Shown here piece by piece: positions 29,001-44,000 of a stretch of 64,000 bases of DNA. The DNA is from Cyrtodaria siliqua. Taxonomy: Eukaryota; Mollusca; Bivalvia; Adapedonta; Hiatellidae. How positions within the stretch are numbered: the first letter of the stretch is position 1; every line of letters starts with the position of its first letter. The notes under the pieces were generated by a model that was given only the letters and a program-made list of their open reading frames with translations, searched no databases and was not told where the DNA came from. The DNA lies in NCBI GenBank assembly GCA_037043455.1, contig JAWPHD010002635.1, positions 124,001 to 188,000 of the forward strand. The letters run 5' to 3'. Both the position numbers and the translations under genes were made by a program.

Positions 29001-32000
29001 TCTCCCTTCTTATTTGTTTTCTTAAAATGTCCTTTTTCTTGTTTGTTTGTATTGTTTGTGGATATATTACATGGCACGTAACTTCATAAATATATAATTG
29101 TATAATTTGTTGTTCTCTGGAAAAGTAATAACCCCAGCTGCCATGTTCTCCGACAGCTCTTGTCATTTTTCTACAAGATGTGACATATTACTTTACTTTG
29201 ATGAAATGAATTCTTACTAAATCTAGTTTAAAAGCTTAAACACTTTTATAACATCTTTGATTTTTTAACAGTAAATTTAACTATAATGGTAGAAGAGTTT
29301 TTAATAGACCATGAGATATTTCCTAAATAAGTAGACGCATGCACAACATGCGAGAGTTGACCAGTATGAGTAAATATTATTGGTTAAGAAAATGGATTGG
29401 TCTGTACACATTGATCTGTTAAACCATTAGAGCACACTCAGGTTCTCTTGGGCCTCTTGTTTTGTGTGTTTGCTTGTTTGTTTGTTTGTATTGACACAAT
29501 GAAGGCTAGTTTAGTCTTGATACTATGACTGTGTTGCATAACAAATTCAACTTCAGTACATTGGAATTGAAGGTGGCTTCCAGGATATAAAGGGGCTATT
29601 CATCACATTCAGTGATAGCATCAGTTCTGATTTATTATTAAATTTCCCTACAAAAAATAGATGGAACATTGTAATTTGCTACAGCTAGTGACATTCTGTT
29701 TGCTGTAGGTTGTAACAAACATGCTGGAATGAACAGCCACTTTTCATCCTTGGAAGACATTGCCTGTTTCAATTTATATAACTTATTTTCTAAGTGCCAT
29801 ACACCACACCATGATATTAGTTATGTATAAACTGTTATTATCTTAACACATTCTTCCCTAGATTTAGGACACGTTTAAGTGATATCCGAATGTTTTGATG
29901 AGATTAAAAGTTATTTTAATATTTATAACGTTTTTGGTTTGCAATTTAAATATAGTTGTGCTAAGCTTTAAAGAGTGGGTAATTGAAAATCGGGTTTAAC
30001 ACCAAATTATAGCAAAACATGTTACTGACAATATTAACTTCCATTTCATCACACTAGCTGGCTTGTTAGACTGCTTTATGTACTCTGGTAATAGTTCTTG
30101 TTGTGGCGTAGCACTTTATTTTTCTATGGTGTGGCATATGCAACAAGTTCATCATTCTGTCATCTCATCATTGTTACATCTTACTTGCATGGCAGTACAC
30201 CAAGTACTACTTTCATATTAACTTAACAAGCTTTATACTTACTATAGTGCCCCACAGCTCATCCCATCAACCGTAAATAATGGACATGTTCATCTAATCT
30301 TCTTTAATAATATTGCTGGCAAAACTGTTTCTATACTCTCTGTCTGATATGATTCTCTTGCTGTAGCTGCTATATCTCTATTACTCTCTGTCTGCTTTGC
30401 TTCTCTTGATGTAGCTGCTATATTTCTGTTACTATCTGTCTGCTTTGCTTCTCTTGCTAAAGCTGCTATATCTCTGTTTCTGTCTGTCTGCTTTGCTTCT
30501 CTTGATGTAGCTGCTTTATTTATGTAACTGTCTGCTTTGATTCTCTTGCTGTAGCTGCTTTAGCTCTGTTACTCTGCCTGCTTTGCTTCTCTTGCTGTAG
30601 CTGCCATATGTTTGCTACCCTCTGTCTGATTGCTTCTCTTGATGTAGCTGCTATATATCTGTTACTCTGTGTCTACTTTGCATCTCTTGCTTTAGCTGCT
30701 ATATATATGTTACTCTCTGTCTGCTTTGATTCTTTTGCTGTAGCTGCTCTATCTCTTACTCTCTTGTCTGCTTTGATTAGCTTGCTGTAGCTGCTATATA
30801 TATGTTACTCTCTGTCTGCTTTGATTCTTTTGCTGTAGCTGCTCTATCTCTTACTCTCTTGTCTGCTTTGATTAGCTTGCTGTAGCTGCTATATATATGT
30901 TACTCTCTGAGTTGAAACTCTTGCTGTAGCTGCTCTATCTCTTACTGTCTTGTCTGCTTTGATTATCTTGCTGTAGCTGCTATATCTATGTTACTCTCTG
31001 CTTTGAAACTCTTGCTGTAGATGCCATACCTCTGTTACTCTCTGTCTGCTTTGCTTCTCTTGCTGTAGCTGCTATATCTCTTCTCTCTTGTCTGCTTTGA
31101 TTATCTTGCTGTAGCTGCTATATCTCTGTTACTCGTTGTCTGCTTTGATTTTCTTGTTGTAGCTGCTATATCTCTGTTACTCTCTGACAGCTTTGATTCT
31201 CTTACTATAACTGCTATATCTCTGTTACTCTCTGACAAATTTGATTCTCTTGCTATAACTGCTATATCTCTGTTACTCTGACAGCTTTGATTCTCTTGCT
31301 GTAGCTGCTATATCTCTGTTACTCTCTGACAGCTTTGATTCTCTTGCTGTAGCTGCTATGTCTCTGTTACTCTCTGACAGCTTTGATTCTCTTGCTGTAG
31401 CTGCTATATCTCTGTTGCTCTCTGACAGCTTTGATTCTCTTGCTGTAGCTGCTATATCTCTGTTATTCTCTGTCTGCGTTGGTTATCTTGCTGTAGCTGC
31501 TATATCTCTTTTACTCTCTGTCTGCTTTGATTCTCTGCTGTATATGCTATATCTGTGTTACTTTCTGTCTGCTTTGATTCTCTTGCTATAATTGTTTTGA
31601 TTCTTATATAGTCTGGTTTGGTTCACTTGTACTGCTATTAATCTCTGCCTGTTTGGATTCTTGACAGTTATTAATTATCCTCATTTTAATACAAAATGTT
31701 TATAACAGACATCAGTATGTAGTTAGAATTATGTTTAGTTATTTTTAAACTTCTCAAAACATATTTGATGTCCTCATGTTTATTAATACTTTTCTGGTTA
31801 TTTTTGGAAAAAATGACATTTCATATAATTATGAAAACCAAAAGATGTTGACCGATATTTTGATGTGTGAACATTTGGAGAGAAAAAAAACGCACGCAAT
31901 TGCCATGATCATACAGCATTAGTGAATGTGTCAACACGATCTACCATTGTATGAAACAAAAAGTTACCCTTCTCGCTTGCCACATGCTGCCCGGAGCTAA

Positions 32001-35000
32001 TTGTGTGGCACAACTTTATCGGGGAGGAGACACATGACTGTATTGACCAATCAGATGTATTCATTTCAGTTTGAAATGGAAATATTAACAGATCAATAAT
32101 CAATTGATAATTAATGTCAAGTGCGATTGTTTCGGTCAATTTCAATCTGACTTAAAATATGCTTGCAATTAGTCATGTTAAAGTAGATATTTTCTGTCTG
32201 TGAAAACGAAACTGATTAACTATGACTAGTCTGCTCTACAATATCTACTGGGCATGATCACTGGGTGTAATCATACTGGGCATGAAACTCGGAGATGTGT
32301 GAATGAATTTTACTGGCAAAATTCTGATACTTCACCATTTTCATAGAAACAGGCTCCAACATGTTCCAACGTTATGTTTGGTTTAAACATATTTATTGTT
32401 TTTAGCTTGGATGTCTGTCTGGATCTCTGTCCGTCACAAAACGTGTCTCCACCATATCTCTTGAACCGCTTGAGGGATTTTGAAATAACTTATATAACAC
32501 CATATCGAGACGACGTGCAGAGCGCAATTTCCAGCCACGTCCGTTCAAGGTCAAGGTCACACTTAGAGGTCAAAGGTCATATGCACTATATTTTATGTCC
32601 ACTCCACATCCAATCTCATTAAAATCAGATCCAAAATATTCGCTCCACTTCTTTCCGCTATTTAGATCTGAGCATATTACATACCGGGTCACCTCAGATT
32701 GACCTTTCATCTAATCAATATTCATGAGAAGATCAACTAAATTCAACCAATGAAATCGCGCATTTCATTTATAATTCACATGAAATTAAAACTTATTCTA
32801 TTCGAGTGAACTGAACAAACGCAAATCTACATATCCGAATAAAGATAAAAGTCTTCGTGTGTTATTGCTGTGTTATTGCACGATACATTCAAAGAAATGC
32901 ACTGAATGGTATGTTTTACATCAAGATACGAAGAAAATCATGGGCACTGTCGTGTATTTTTCCACCGAAATTATTACGACATTATATAGCCTAAATAGTA
33001 TGCCATAATACATGTGGCCCGATTAGCTCAGTTGATAGCGTGCTTGACTGCGGAATTACCAGTATAATTTTAGTGTGTGGGTGTGGGTACAATCCCACGA
33101 ATCGGTAAAAATATTTGTACCGCTATTAAATTCCGTCAAGTTTACAATCTTTTTTTTTCCCGGTAAATATTCAATAGTGGTTGGTGTATTATGTTTGTCA
33201 ACGCAACTCGTTTGTGTTTTATAAGCTAAAAGTTACGGACATTGTCTCTTTCAATACCAAGCGTAGACTTTAACTGTTGAATGTGACATGCGCAGTGGAG
33301 CTGTCAATACCGAACAATTTTGTAGGCTGAAACTGATTGGCTAATCGTAAGGTCAATCTGAGGTGACCCGGTATGTAATATGGTCAGATCTAAATAGCGG
33401 AAAGAAGTGGAGCGAATATTTTGGATCTGATTTTAATGAGATTGCTCCACATCTCTTGGAACTGCTTGAGGGATTTTGAAATAACTTGGCACAAATGCTC
33501 ACCATATCAAGACGACGTTCATGGTGCAACTTTCAGCTAGGCATAAATTATGGGGGGAGACATGTTTTTGTTAAAAAAACAACCCCGGCTTGTTTATTTC
33601 CGTATTATACAATGTGCATATAAAAAATAAATAGTACAGAGTTAATAGGATTGGAACGAAAGAAAACAATCTTATAAAATTCCTCTCTTTGAAAGTTATG
33701 TTCGATAAAACATAACTTTTTAGAGTTGTGTGTAAAGACAATAACACAACATGTACACTAGGTCACATTCAGGAAGCTAGTAGGGCGGGTCACAATGTGG
33801 GACACGGCTAATATGATTGTTTTTGTTTGTATGGTGTTTTACATTTTACATCATTTTCAACACATGTAAGGTATATATGACGGTCGATTTTTTTGTTTTT
33901 GTAGGGCAAAAGAAAGTGTTGACCACAAATATTAGCCCCAAAATTGAACAGGCTTAATATTGTCAATAATTGCCTTATCATCGCTGGTTATTGTTTGTTG
34001 TTATTGGGAACCACGGGCTTGTCATTTAATAAACCTAGGATATGTTTGATAATCGGTCTTGTAGTGTACCTTGAAAGTACATGTAATGCCGTTCATGGTT
34101 CATTACACACATGTTATATATACTGAACAAAAAAAGTTTAGCACAACTTTTTAGGGACATAGATTAAACTTATGAACTTTGATATAATTATTTGAACATA
34201 TTATAAATGCTAGGTAAGGATATGATTTTTATTATTTTGTCTCCTTTTCGAAGAAAAATGTGATACATTGGGATCACTTTGTCGTCCGTCAGTCCGCACG
34301 TCACGAAAACTTAACGTTGGCTATAACTTTCTCATTTCTTGATATTTCTTCATCAAACTTTCAATATATACTCATCATGACAACATCGACATAAACATAC
34401 TAAAATATAAAGGTCAACCTCACGCTGAAGGTCACTATAAATACTATTTTTTTCTTCACGAAAAAACTTAATGTTGGCTATAACTTTCTCATTTCTTGAT
34501 ATTTCTTTATCAAACTTCCAGTATATACTCATCATGACCATACTAAATATAAAGGTCAAGATGGCACTGAAGATTATATTATATGGGTTTAATACTCTTT
34601 TTTTTTTTTTTCTTCACGAAAACTTGAGTCAGGCCAGTTTGTCAAGGTCATTTATCTGGGTAAAAAAGACTTTGTTATACTGACAAAGCGCGACACACAT
34701 GTTCCGCGGAACATCCATCTAGTTTTCTAAGCGAAGTACCAGAATCACGTCCCATATATTAAAAACAACTTATTTCAATATACAAACGTATTGTTTTGAA
34801 CAAATATAATGTTTGGCGTTGACAAGAATTGCCCATTCTGTCATTGTTTAAAAATCACTGAAATCTGTTCACAAATGTTTGTTATTCTCAAGCAAAAACA
34901 TTCCAGATTTCGTAATTTTAAAATTACCTCCCTTTTCATTGAAATGAGTGATTTTCGATAACCTATAGAAGTGTGTTCCCGTCATACTTACTTTATTTTT

Positions 35001-38000
35001 ATCACAAGACTTCGTTTACAGATGGCTATGTAGCATTATTATTGGTCATATGTATGTCACTTTATCATTGACACAGAATATACACTGTCTCATCTATGGC
35101 AATGACATGCATTTTATGTGCTATAATTTATTTTGCTCAGTATAATAATGATTGCTTGTAAAAGAGATGAACTTTTTAGTTAATTTTCCCGGTCGTCCAT
35201 TTATTGGGATTCCACATGCTCAGGCATTTCCAGGATTTGTTCATCAAAACGTTGGAGAAGGAATCTTATATAGAACAATGCTGTCATATTCCATAAAAAA
35301 AATACATGATTTTGCAAGTTAGCAAACTTTGAAGAAGGATTTTTTTATTTAGGACAGGTGATAGATTTTATGTAGGACAGGCAATACGATAGTCGAAATG
35401 TTAACACTGTTAATAATAATACTAAGGTTACTAAAATAGTGCAAGTATATTTTTGGAAATAAATCCAATATTACTCAATTTGTTTTAATTAATATTTTTA
35501 AAAAAAAAATTGCACATTATCTCCATTTTCAGGTGTTTATTTTATCTTTTTTCTTCAGAAAATCTTTGTTGTTATCAGTGTATCATCTATTATACAGTAA
35601 CACATATATTGATTGTTTGAATTCGAAGTTAATTATTGGCATAAAATTGTATACAGTCAAACCTGTTCGTACGATAACAATAACCTAACTTGTCAATTCT
35701 AATATTAACAATCATATTTTCGAAAACGAGACAAAATATTGGTATTATTTCTTTCTTTTGACAATGTTATGTGAATAGGGCCTCTTTATGGTAAACATTT
35801 AGTAAAAAAACAAACTTGTTTATCACGCGTCTGTCACGTGACTGTTTGTTTATAAATTTGACCCCTCGATCATCGCCTGGGGAAAGTTTGACAGGCAGAC
35901 CGATTAATTGAATATAATTGATATAATCAAAGGATTAGCATCACCCTTTTGAAGTCGTTAATGATGTCGGTAATTAAAAAATTTGGATATGACTTGGAAC
36001 AAACTATAGACGTGGAAAATGAGTGTTGGTTACAGTTAGATGGTCGGATTGAGAAAACGAAAGTAGACTTTGTTGGCGTGAATTTAATTAAATTGATGAT
36101 TTCTATAGTTTACTTCATAAATATATAGCTTTAATATTTGTTTCTCATATATATATATATAGCTTTAATATTTGTTTCTTGTATATATATATAGCTTTAA
36201 TATTTGTTTCTGGTATATATATATAGCTTTAATATTTGTTTCTGGTATATATATATATAGCTTTAATATTTGTTTCTGGTATATATATATAGCTTTAATA
36301 TTTGTTTCTGGTATATATATATATAGCTTTAATATTTGTTTCTCGTTTTATGTTATTACAATTATCAGTCTTCACAAAAACAATGTTTCCACTAATGCAC
36401 AGGAATTACTGAGAACATATAAATATTAACTAAATGTTTCATAAGAAATCAAAGTTAGAACCTGTAATAAGAGACCACCTGTATTAAGCGACCATTGTTG
36501 GTCTTTCCCCTGAGCGGTCTCTTAAACCAGGTTTGACTGTATATATATATATACTAACTTTAAAAAATATTGTTCAATCATGCATTGTAAGAAGAAAATT
36601 TCAAGCTAAACTTATACAATAGAAAAGAAAAGTTAAAATTCACTGCGAAATGTTAGACTAAGTTTCACAAGGTTACCTTTTTAGTAAAATACAAATTGCA
36701 AATAAATGTTTTCCCTTTCAATTAAAAAACAGAAAAAAAGAATTGCATTCAATCTTTAATTTAAAATTTACTGCTTGAAAGTTCATTCGGGTAACATGTT
36801 TAAAAAGTTTTTATTTTATTTTCGCAGATAAAAATGACGGATCTACATTTTCTCGATCTCGGAGTTCGAGTATGTCGAGTTTAGAGAATGTGTCCAAAGA
36901 AGCCATCCAGTGTCTTGTCTTTGCCGATTCATATACGAGAAAGTTTGGTATGTATTTGAAACTTAAGCATTTAATCAAAGGTTTCTGCGTCGAGTAGCAA
37001 TTTGATTACACCGTTAATCGTAGTCATTATTGTCAAGTCCGTTTATGGATCTCCACGTCAGTTTGTTAGTCTGCAATTCTGATTTTCATTTCTTAATGTC
37101 ATCTTCGTTACTTGCAGAATTTTCACCAAACTCCACCAGAATGTTTATTATATGGGATCCAACATTACCTAAACAATTTCGGGTCGCTGTGACCTTTTTG
37201 AACGAAATAAAGGTCACGTCTGGTCTCCGCTACAACATGCGTATCTTTCTGCAGGATTTTCACCAAACTTCATCACAATGTTCCTTATAGGCATCCAACA
37301 ATCAGTGCATTATTCTGAGTCAATGTGTTCTACTTTCGACGAAATATAGGTCACAGCTGGTCTCTGCTAACTCCCCCACTGTTAATGACATTAACTTAAT
37401 TAAATATTAAGTATATAAGGAACGAATATCTCTTGGGATATTTCTTCATAATAGGACCATCGTCCGTCGGATGGGGGCATAAACGGGGCGGTCCCATGTA
37501 TCGGTCTATCCTCCGAGCATGTTAAAGAACCATAGGAATCTATTCAATAATAAGAGTAGTGCACGGTTCCCGGATTCCTATGTATCCTTCCCCTCGCTCT
37601 AGGGCGGCTCTAAATAGCCTATACTGTGTTGATGAGCCGTTAAACAACATTAAATTCAATTCATAATAGGACCTGACCTGTAGGTCGTGGCCTTGTAATA
37701 TTACTGTAATAGACAAGGGTTTAAATGTTTCAAACATCTTAACTAATTAAAACTTATACAGCACATTGTGAATGAATTTGAAATTGTTAGCATCAGAAAC
37801 CATGGAGTTAATTCTTGATTAGTGTCAGCCTAATAAAAACTTATATTTGCTCACTCTTTTCGTACTTTATTATTCAGACTGACAGTTCTGTTTGTTATTT
37901 TATTTAAAGTCTAAAATATTTGTGTAGAGCCCAGTTTCTGTAGCGACTTACTATTTGTACTTTGTTTGTCCTCCGTGTTAAATGAACTTCATCCAGTTTG

Positions 38001-41000
38001 TTTGTTCAGGAACTTTCCCTTCTGATGTCTTGGCGAACAGTCCCACATTCAAGATGGCCAGTGTTTTCATGATACATTTGTTGAAAAAACTATTGATAAC
38101 AGCAAAATTGTACCCGCATAGAACGTTGACTTAATATTATGAGCTATATTTAGTTTGTAAAAAAAACTATATGAATACGGTATTGCCTTTTAAATTTCCA
38201 TTTATTTTATAAATATATTACTGTTTGTGATTTCAGACAACTTCACGTGTCCATGTCTATGGGTAGGGACCAGCCTTGGTTCAGTGCTAGTTATTGTGAT
38301 GAATCTCCCTCCCCCAGGGGAGCAGCGATTTACTCAACCTGTTATAGTCTCACCTAGTGGTAAGTTTTATTTACTAAGGGGAGCAGCGATTTACTCGACC
38401 TGTTATAGGCTCACATATTGGTAAGTTTTAAGTACTCAGGGGAGCAGCGATTGACTTGACCGGTCAGGGGAGCAGTGAATTACTCAACATGTTATAGTCT
38501 CTGTTTTAAGTACTCAGGGGAGCAGCGATTTACTTGACCGGTTAGGAGAGGAGTGATTTACTCAGCCTGTTATAGTCTCACCTAGTGGTTAAATTTCACG
38601 TACCCAGGGTAGCAGCAATTTACTCAACCTGTTATAGTCTCTGTTTTAAGTTCTCGGGAGCGACGATTACTTGACTGGTTAGGGGAGCAGCGATTTCCTC
38701 AACCTGTTGTAGTCTCACCTAGTGTTAAGTTTCAAGTACCCAGGGGTGCAGCGATTTATTTACTCAACCTGTTATAGTCTCACCTAGTAAGTTTCAAGTT
38801 ACATTTCACCGAGTAATGATGATCGATATAAGCTAACTACCGATATATCATTTTGGTTCTTCGAGGCACTTTCATTGTTCCTTTGATATCATACCTATGT
38901 ATATAATATTTGTTTTTAAGGAATGAAAGAAACTGAATGGGAATGTGTGTTGTGAACTTAACATAATATGTATATTTTGTAAAGTATGTGTTGGGATGGT
39001 CATCCCCGACCCACAACACACTCATTCACGGGGAGATTAAATGGGTTTGCCCTTTTTTGGCAACTGAAAAATAAATAAAAATAAAATAAATTTCAAATTA
39101 TAGTCTCACCTAGTGGTAAGTTTCAAGTACTCAGGGGAGCAGCGATTTACTTGACCTGTTAGTGGAGCAGTGATTTACTCAACCTGTTATAGTCTCACCT
39201 AGTGGTAAGTTTCAAGTACTCAGGGGAGCAGTGATTTACTCAGCTTTGTATAGTCTCACCTAGTTGTAAGTTTTAAGTACCCAGGGGAGCAGCAATTTAC
39301 TTGACCTGTTATAGTCCTACCTAGTGGTAAGTTCCAAGTACCAAGGGGAGCAGTGATTTACTCAACCTGTTATAGTATCCCCTAGTTTTAAGTACCCAGG
39401 GGAGCAGCAATTTACTTGACCTGTTATAGTCCTACCTTGTGGTAAGTTTCACGTACCCAGAGTGCAGCAATTTACTCAACCTGTTAGTGGGCCAGTGATT
39501 TACTCAACCTGTTGTAGTCTCATCTTGTGGTAAGTTTCAAGTACCCAGGGATGCTTTGATTTACTCAGCCTGTTATATATAGTCTCACCTTGCTTGGGGT
39601 AAGTTTTAAATACGCAGGGGAGCAGTGATCTACTCAGCCTGTTATAGTCTCACCTAGTGGTAAGTTTTAAATACCCAGGGGAGCAGTGATCTACTCAACC
39701 TGTTATAGTCCCACCTAGTGGTAAGTTTTAAATACCCAGGGGAGCAGTGATCTACTCAACCTGTTATAGTCCCACCTAGTGGTAAGTTTTAAATACGCAG
39801 GGGAGCAGTGATCTACTCAGCCTGTTATAGTCTCACCTAGTGGTAAGTTTTAAGTACCCAGGGGAGCAGTGATTTGCTCTGCCTGTTATAGTCTCACCTA
39901 GTGGTAAGTTTTAAATACCCAGGGGAGCAGTGATCTACTCAACCTGTTATAGTCCCACCTAGTGGTAAGTTTTAAATACCCAGGGGAGCAGTGATCTACT
40001 CAACCTGTTATAGTCCCACCTAGTGGTAAGTTTTAAATACCCAGGGGAGCAGTGATTTACTCAACCTGTTATAGTCCCACCTAGTGGTAAGTTTTAAATA
40101 CCCAGGGGAGCAGTGATCTACTCAACCTGTTATAGTCTCACCTAGTGGTAAGTTTTAAATACCCAGGGGAGCAGTGATCTACTCAACCTGTTATAGTCCC
40201 ACCTAGTGGTAAGTTTTAAATACCCAAGGGAGCAGTGATCTACTCAACCTGTTATAGTCCCACCTAGTGGTAAGTTTTAAATACCCAGGGGAGCAGTGAT
40301 CTACTCAACCTGTTATAGTCCCACCTAGTGGTAAGTTTTAAATACCCAGGGGAGCAGTGATTTACTCAACCTGTTATAGTCTCACCTGGTGGAAACTTTC
40401 AAGTACCAAGGGGAGCAGTGATTTACTCTGCCTGTTATAGTCTCACCTAGTGGTAAGTTTCAAGTACCAAGGGGAGCAGTGATTTGCTCTGCCTGTTATA
40501 GTCTCACCTAGTGGTAAGTTTTAAATACCCAGGGGAGCAGTGATTTGCTCTGCCTGTTATAGTCTCACCTAGTGGTAAGTTTTAAATAACCAGGGGAGCA
40601 GTGATTTACTCGACCTGTTATAGTCCCACCTAGTGGTAAATTTTAAATAACCAGGGGAGCAGTGATTTATTCAACTTGTTAGGGCAGCAATAATTTACTC
40701 GATCTGTTTGGGGAGCAGTTATTTACTCAACTTGTTAGTGGAGCAGTGATTTACTCAACTTCTTAAGGGAGCAGTGATTTACTCAACTTGTTAGGGGAGC
40801 AGTGATTTACTCCACCTGTTAGAGGAGCAGCGATTGATTTACTCATTCTGTTATCATACCTAGTGGTTATTACTAAACACATGTTCATGGACATGTGCAT
40901 TCCATGCAATTACTCCCAAAGTATAACAGCTAGGTTCATGTAACTTCATAATGTACATTCATTGGTCAGTAGGTAAAAAGTCGAGGTCACCATATTTTAA

Positions 41001-44000
41001 TATCCCCTTGCTGTTTCAAAGCGTGGGGATACTGACTAACAAATGGAAGTTTTGTAGAAAAACCAACAGGACGCCTTTAACATAGAAATGAGCCTATTGA
41101 TTTGTTACACAATTTTACAGTATTTTGTAAGATGTACAAATCAAGATTTATTTACATCACAACATTACATTACATGGGGGCATATGTGTCCCATGGACAC
41201 ATTTACATTTACAGTATTTCAAATAATTTACAATGTATATAAATACACAGTTGCAACATTTTGAAGGATTGTAACAGTCATGTAATTGTTTCCAGATACA
41301 AGCAGTTACATTTGAATTTCAGTGTAACCTTCAGAAATCTTTTAAACATTTATGAGCAAATGATTTTTATTACAAAACTACAGACTTCATCTTGGGAGGA
41401 TACAACAACATCCTGTATTCTGATCCATACATGCAACATGTGGTGAATAGACCTCAGTGTTGTAATGATCATTGTTTTCAGGAACTATATTCCGGTTAAA
41501 AGGTGCCATTCAAGCTATGTCATTTCTGGATTGTAATGGCATGATCATTCCAGCTATAACTTCCGGTACATGGAAAGATGCTACCAGAGATGAACCCTCA
41601 AAAAATTCTAAACCACAATCAACACGTAAGTCTTGTACTGTGGATTCTAAACCTGTAAGTCTTGTACTGTGGATTCTAAACCTGTAAGTCTTGTACTCTG
41701 GATTTTAAATCCGTAGGTTGTGTACTGTTGATTCAAAACCACAATGCCTGAGTATTGTACTCTGGATTCTAAACCCGTAAGTCTTGAACTCTGGATTCTA
41801 AACCTGTAAGTCTTGTACTCTGGATTTTAAATCTGTAGGTTGTGTACTGTTGATTCAAAACCACAATGCATAAGTATTGTACTGTGGATTATAATCTTGT
41901 AAGTCTTGTACTGTGGATTCTAAAGCTGTAAGTCTTGTACTGTCGATTCCAAACCACAATGTGTAAGTTTTGTACTGTGGATTATAAACCACAACCAACA
42001 CATAAGTTTTGTACCGTGGATTCCGAACCACAACACCCAAGTCTTGTACTGTGGATTCTAAACCACAACAAAAGTCTTGTACTGTGGATTCTCCACAATC
42101 AACATGCAAGTCTTGTACTGTGGATTCTAAACCACAACCAACACGTCTTTACTGTGGATTCTAAATCACAACCAACACTTAAGTAGTATTGTACTGTAGA
42201 TTCTAAACCAGAACTGAATCTTGTACTGTGGTTTCTAAACCACAACACAAGTCTTGTACTGTGGATTCCCAACCACTACAAACACATGTCTTGTACTGTG
42301 GATTCTAAACCACAACCAACACTTAAGTAGTATTGTACTGTGGATTCTAAATGACAATTCAATCTTGTACTGTGGATTCTAAACGACAACACAAGTCTTG
42401 TACTGTGGATTCTAAACCACAACAAACACATCTTGTAATGTAGATTCTAAACCACAACCAACACAGGTTTTGTACTATGGATTCTAAACTGCAACCAACA
42501 CATAAGTCTTGTACTGTGGATCCTAAACCACAACCAACACATGTCTTGTACTGTGGATCCTAAACCACAACACAACTTGTACTGTGGATCCTAAACCACC
42601 GTCAACACAAAGAAGTTTTGTACTGTGGATCCTAAACCTCTATCCACATATTAAGTTGTGTCCTGTAGATTCTAAACCACAACCCAACACAAATCTTGTA
42701 CTGTGGATTCTAAACCACAACCAACACAAATCGTGTACTGTGGATTTTAAACCACAACCAACATGTCTTGTACTGTGGATCCTAAACCACAACCAACATA
42801 AATCTTGTACTAAGGATTCTAAACCACAATCAACACATAAGTCTTGTGTTATGGATTCTAAACCACAATCAACACCCAAGTCTTGTACTATGGATTCTAA
42901 ACCACAATCAACACGCAAGTCTTTTACTATGGATTCTAAACAACACATAAGTCTTGTACTATGGATTCTAAACCACATTCAGCACGCAAGTCTTTTACTA
43001 TGGATTCTAAACAATCAACACATAAGTCTTGTACTATGGATTCTAAACCACAATCAACACGCAAGTCTTTTACTATGGATTTTAAACAATCAACATGCAA
43101 GTCTTTTACTATGGATTCTAAACAACAATCAACACGCAAGTCTTTTACTATGGATTCTAAACAATCAACACACAAGTCTTGTTCTATGGATTCTAAACCA
43201 CAATCAACACACAAGTATCGTACTATGGACTCTAAACCACAATCAACACACAAGTCTTGTACTATGGATTCTAAACCACGATCAACATACAAGTCTTGTA
43301 CTATGGATTCTAAACCACAATCAACACACAAGTCTTGTACTATGGATTCTAAACCACAATCAACACACAAGTCTTGTACTATGGATTCTAAACCACAATC
43401 AACACGCAAGTCTTGTACTATGGATTCTAAACCACAATCAACACGCAAGTCATGTACTATGGATTCTAAACCACAATCAACACACAAGTCTTGTACAATG
43501 GATTCTAAACCACAATCAACACACAAGTCTTGTACTATGGATTCTAAACCACAATCAACACACAAGTCTTGTACTATTGATTCTAAACCGCAATCAACAC
43601 ACAAGTCTTGTTCTATGAATTCTAAACCACAATCAACACACAAGTATTGTACTATGGATTCTAAACCACCATCAACACATACGTCTTGTACTATTGATTC
43701 TAAACCACAATCAACATGTCTTTTACTGTGGATTCTAAACCACCATCAACACGCAAGTCTTTTTTGTTTGGATGGAAATAACTTTTTTTTCCAAGTTCAT
43801 CAGATTTGCGTATTTTTTTTTAAACTAACAGCATCCAACTAATACAGACTAATACATACTCCACATATTTTTTAATTATTTGTAATCGACTCTGCTCAGC
43901 ACAAACTTCAGAGTATTCCCACGCATCCATATTAAGGAAATGATACCTATTCTGACTGGACTCCAATGTGGGACTATTAATCACATTCAGATAGTTTGCA

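Noticed and set aside
31358..31591. 77-codon frame with LLLSDSFDSLAVAAIS repeats
   Set aside because: It follows from the 48-bp minisatellite period; no initiation or splice evidence.
33015..33108. Functional tRNA gene
   Set aside because: Boxes A and B and terminal pairing are present, but the anticodon arm is not convincing and the segment is part of a repeated MITE.
42584..43842. Frames of 344, 293 (+) and 235 (-) codons
   Set aside because: They are the 39-bp donor-derived minisatellite read in several frames and on both strands; none continues the adjoining exon's frame (closed at 41687).
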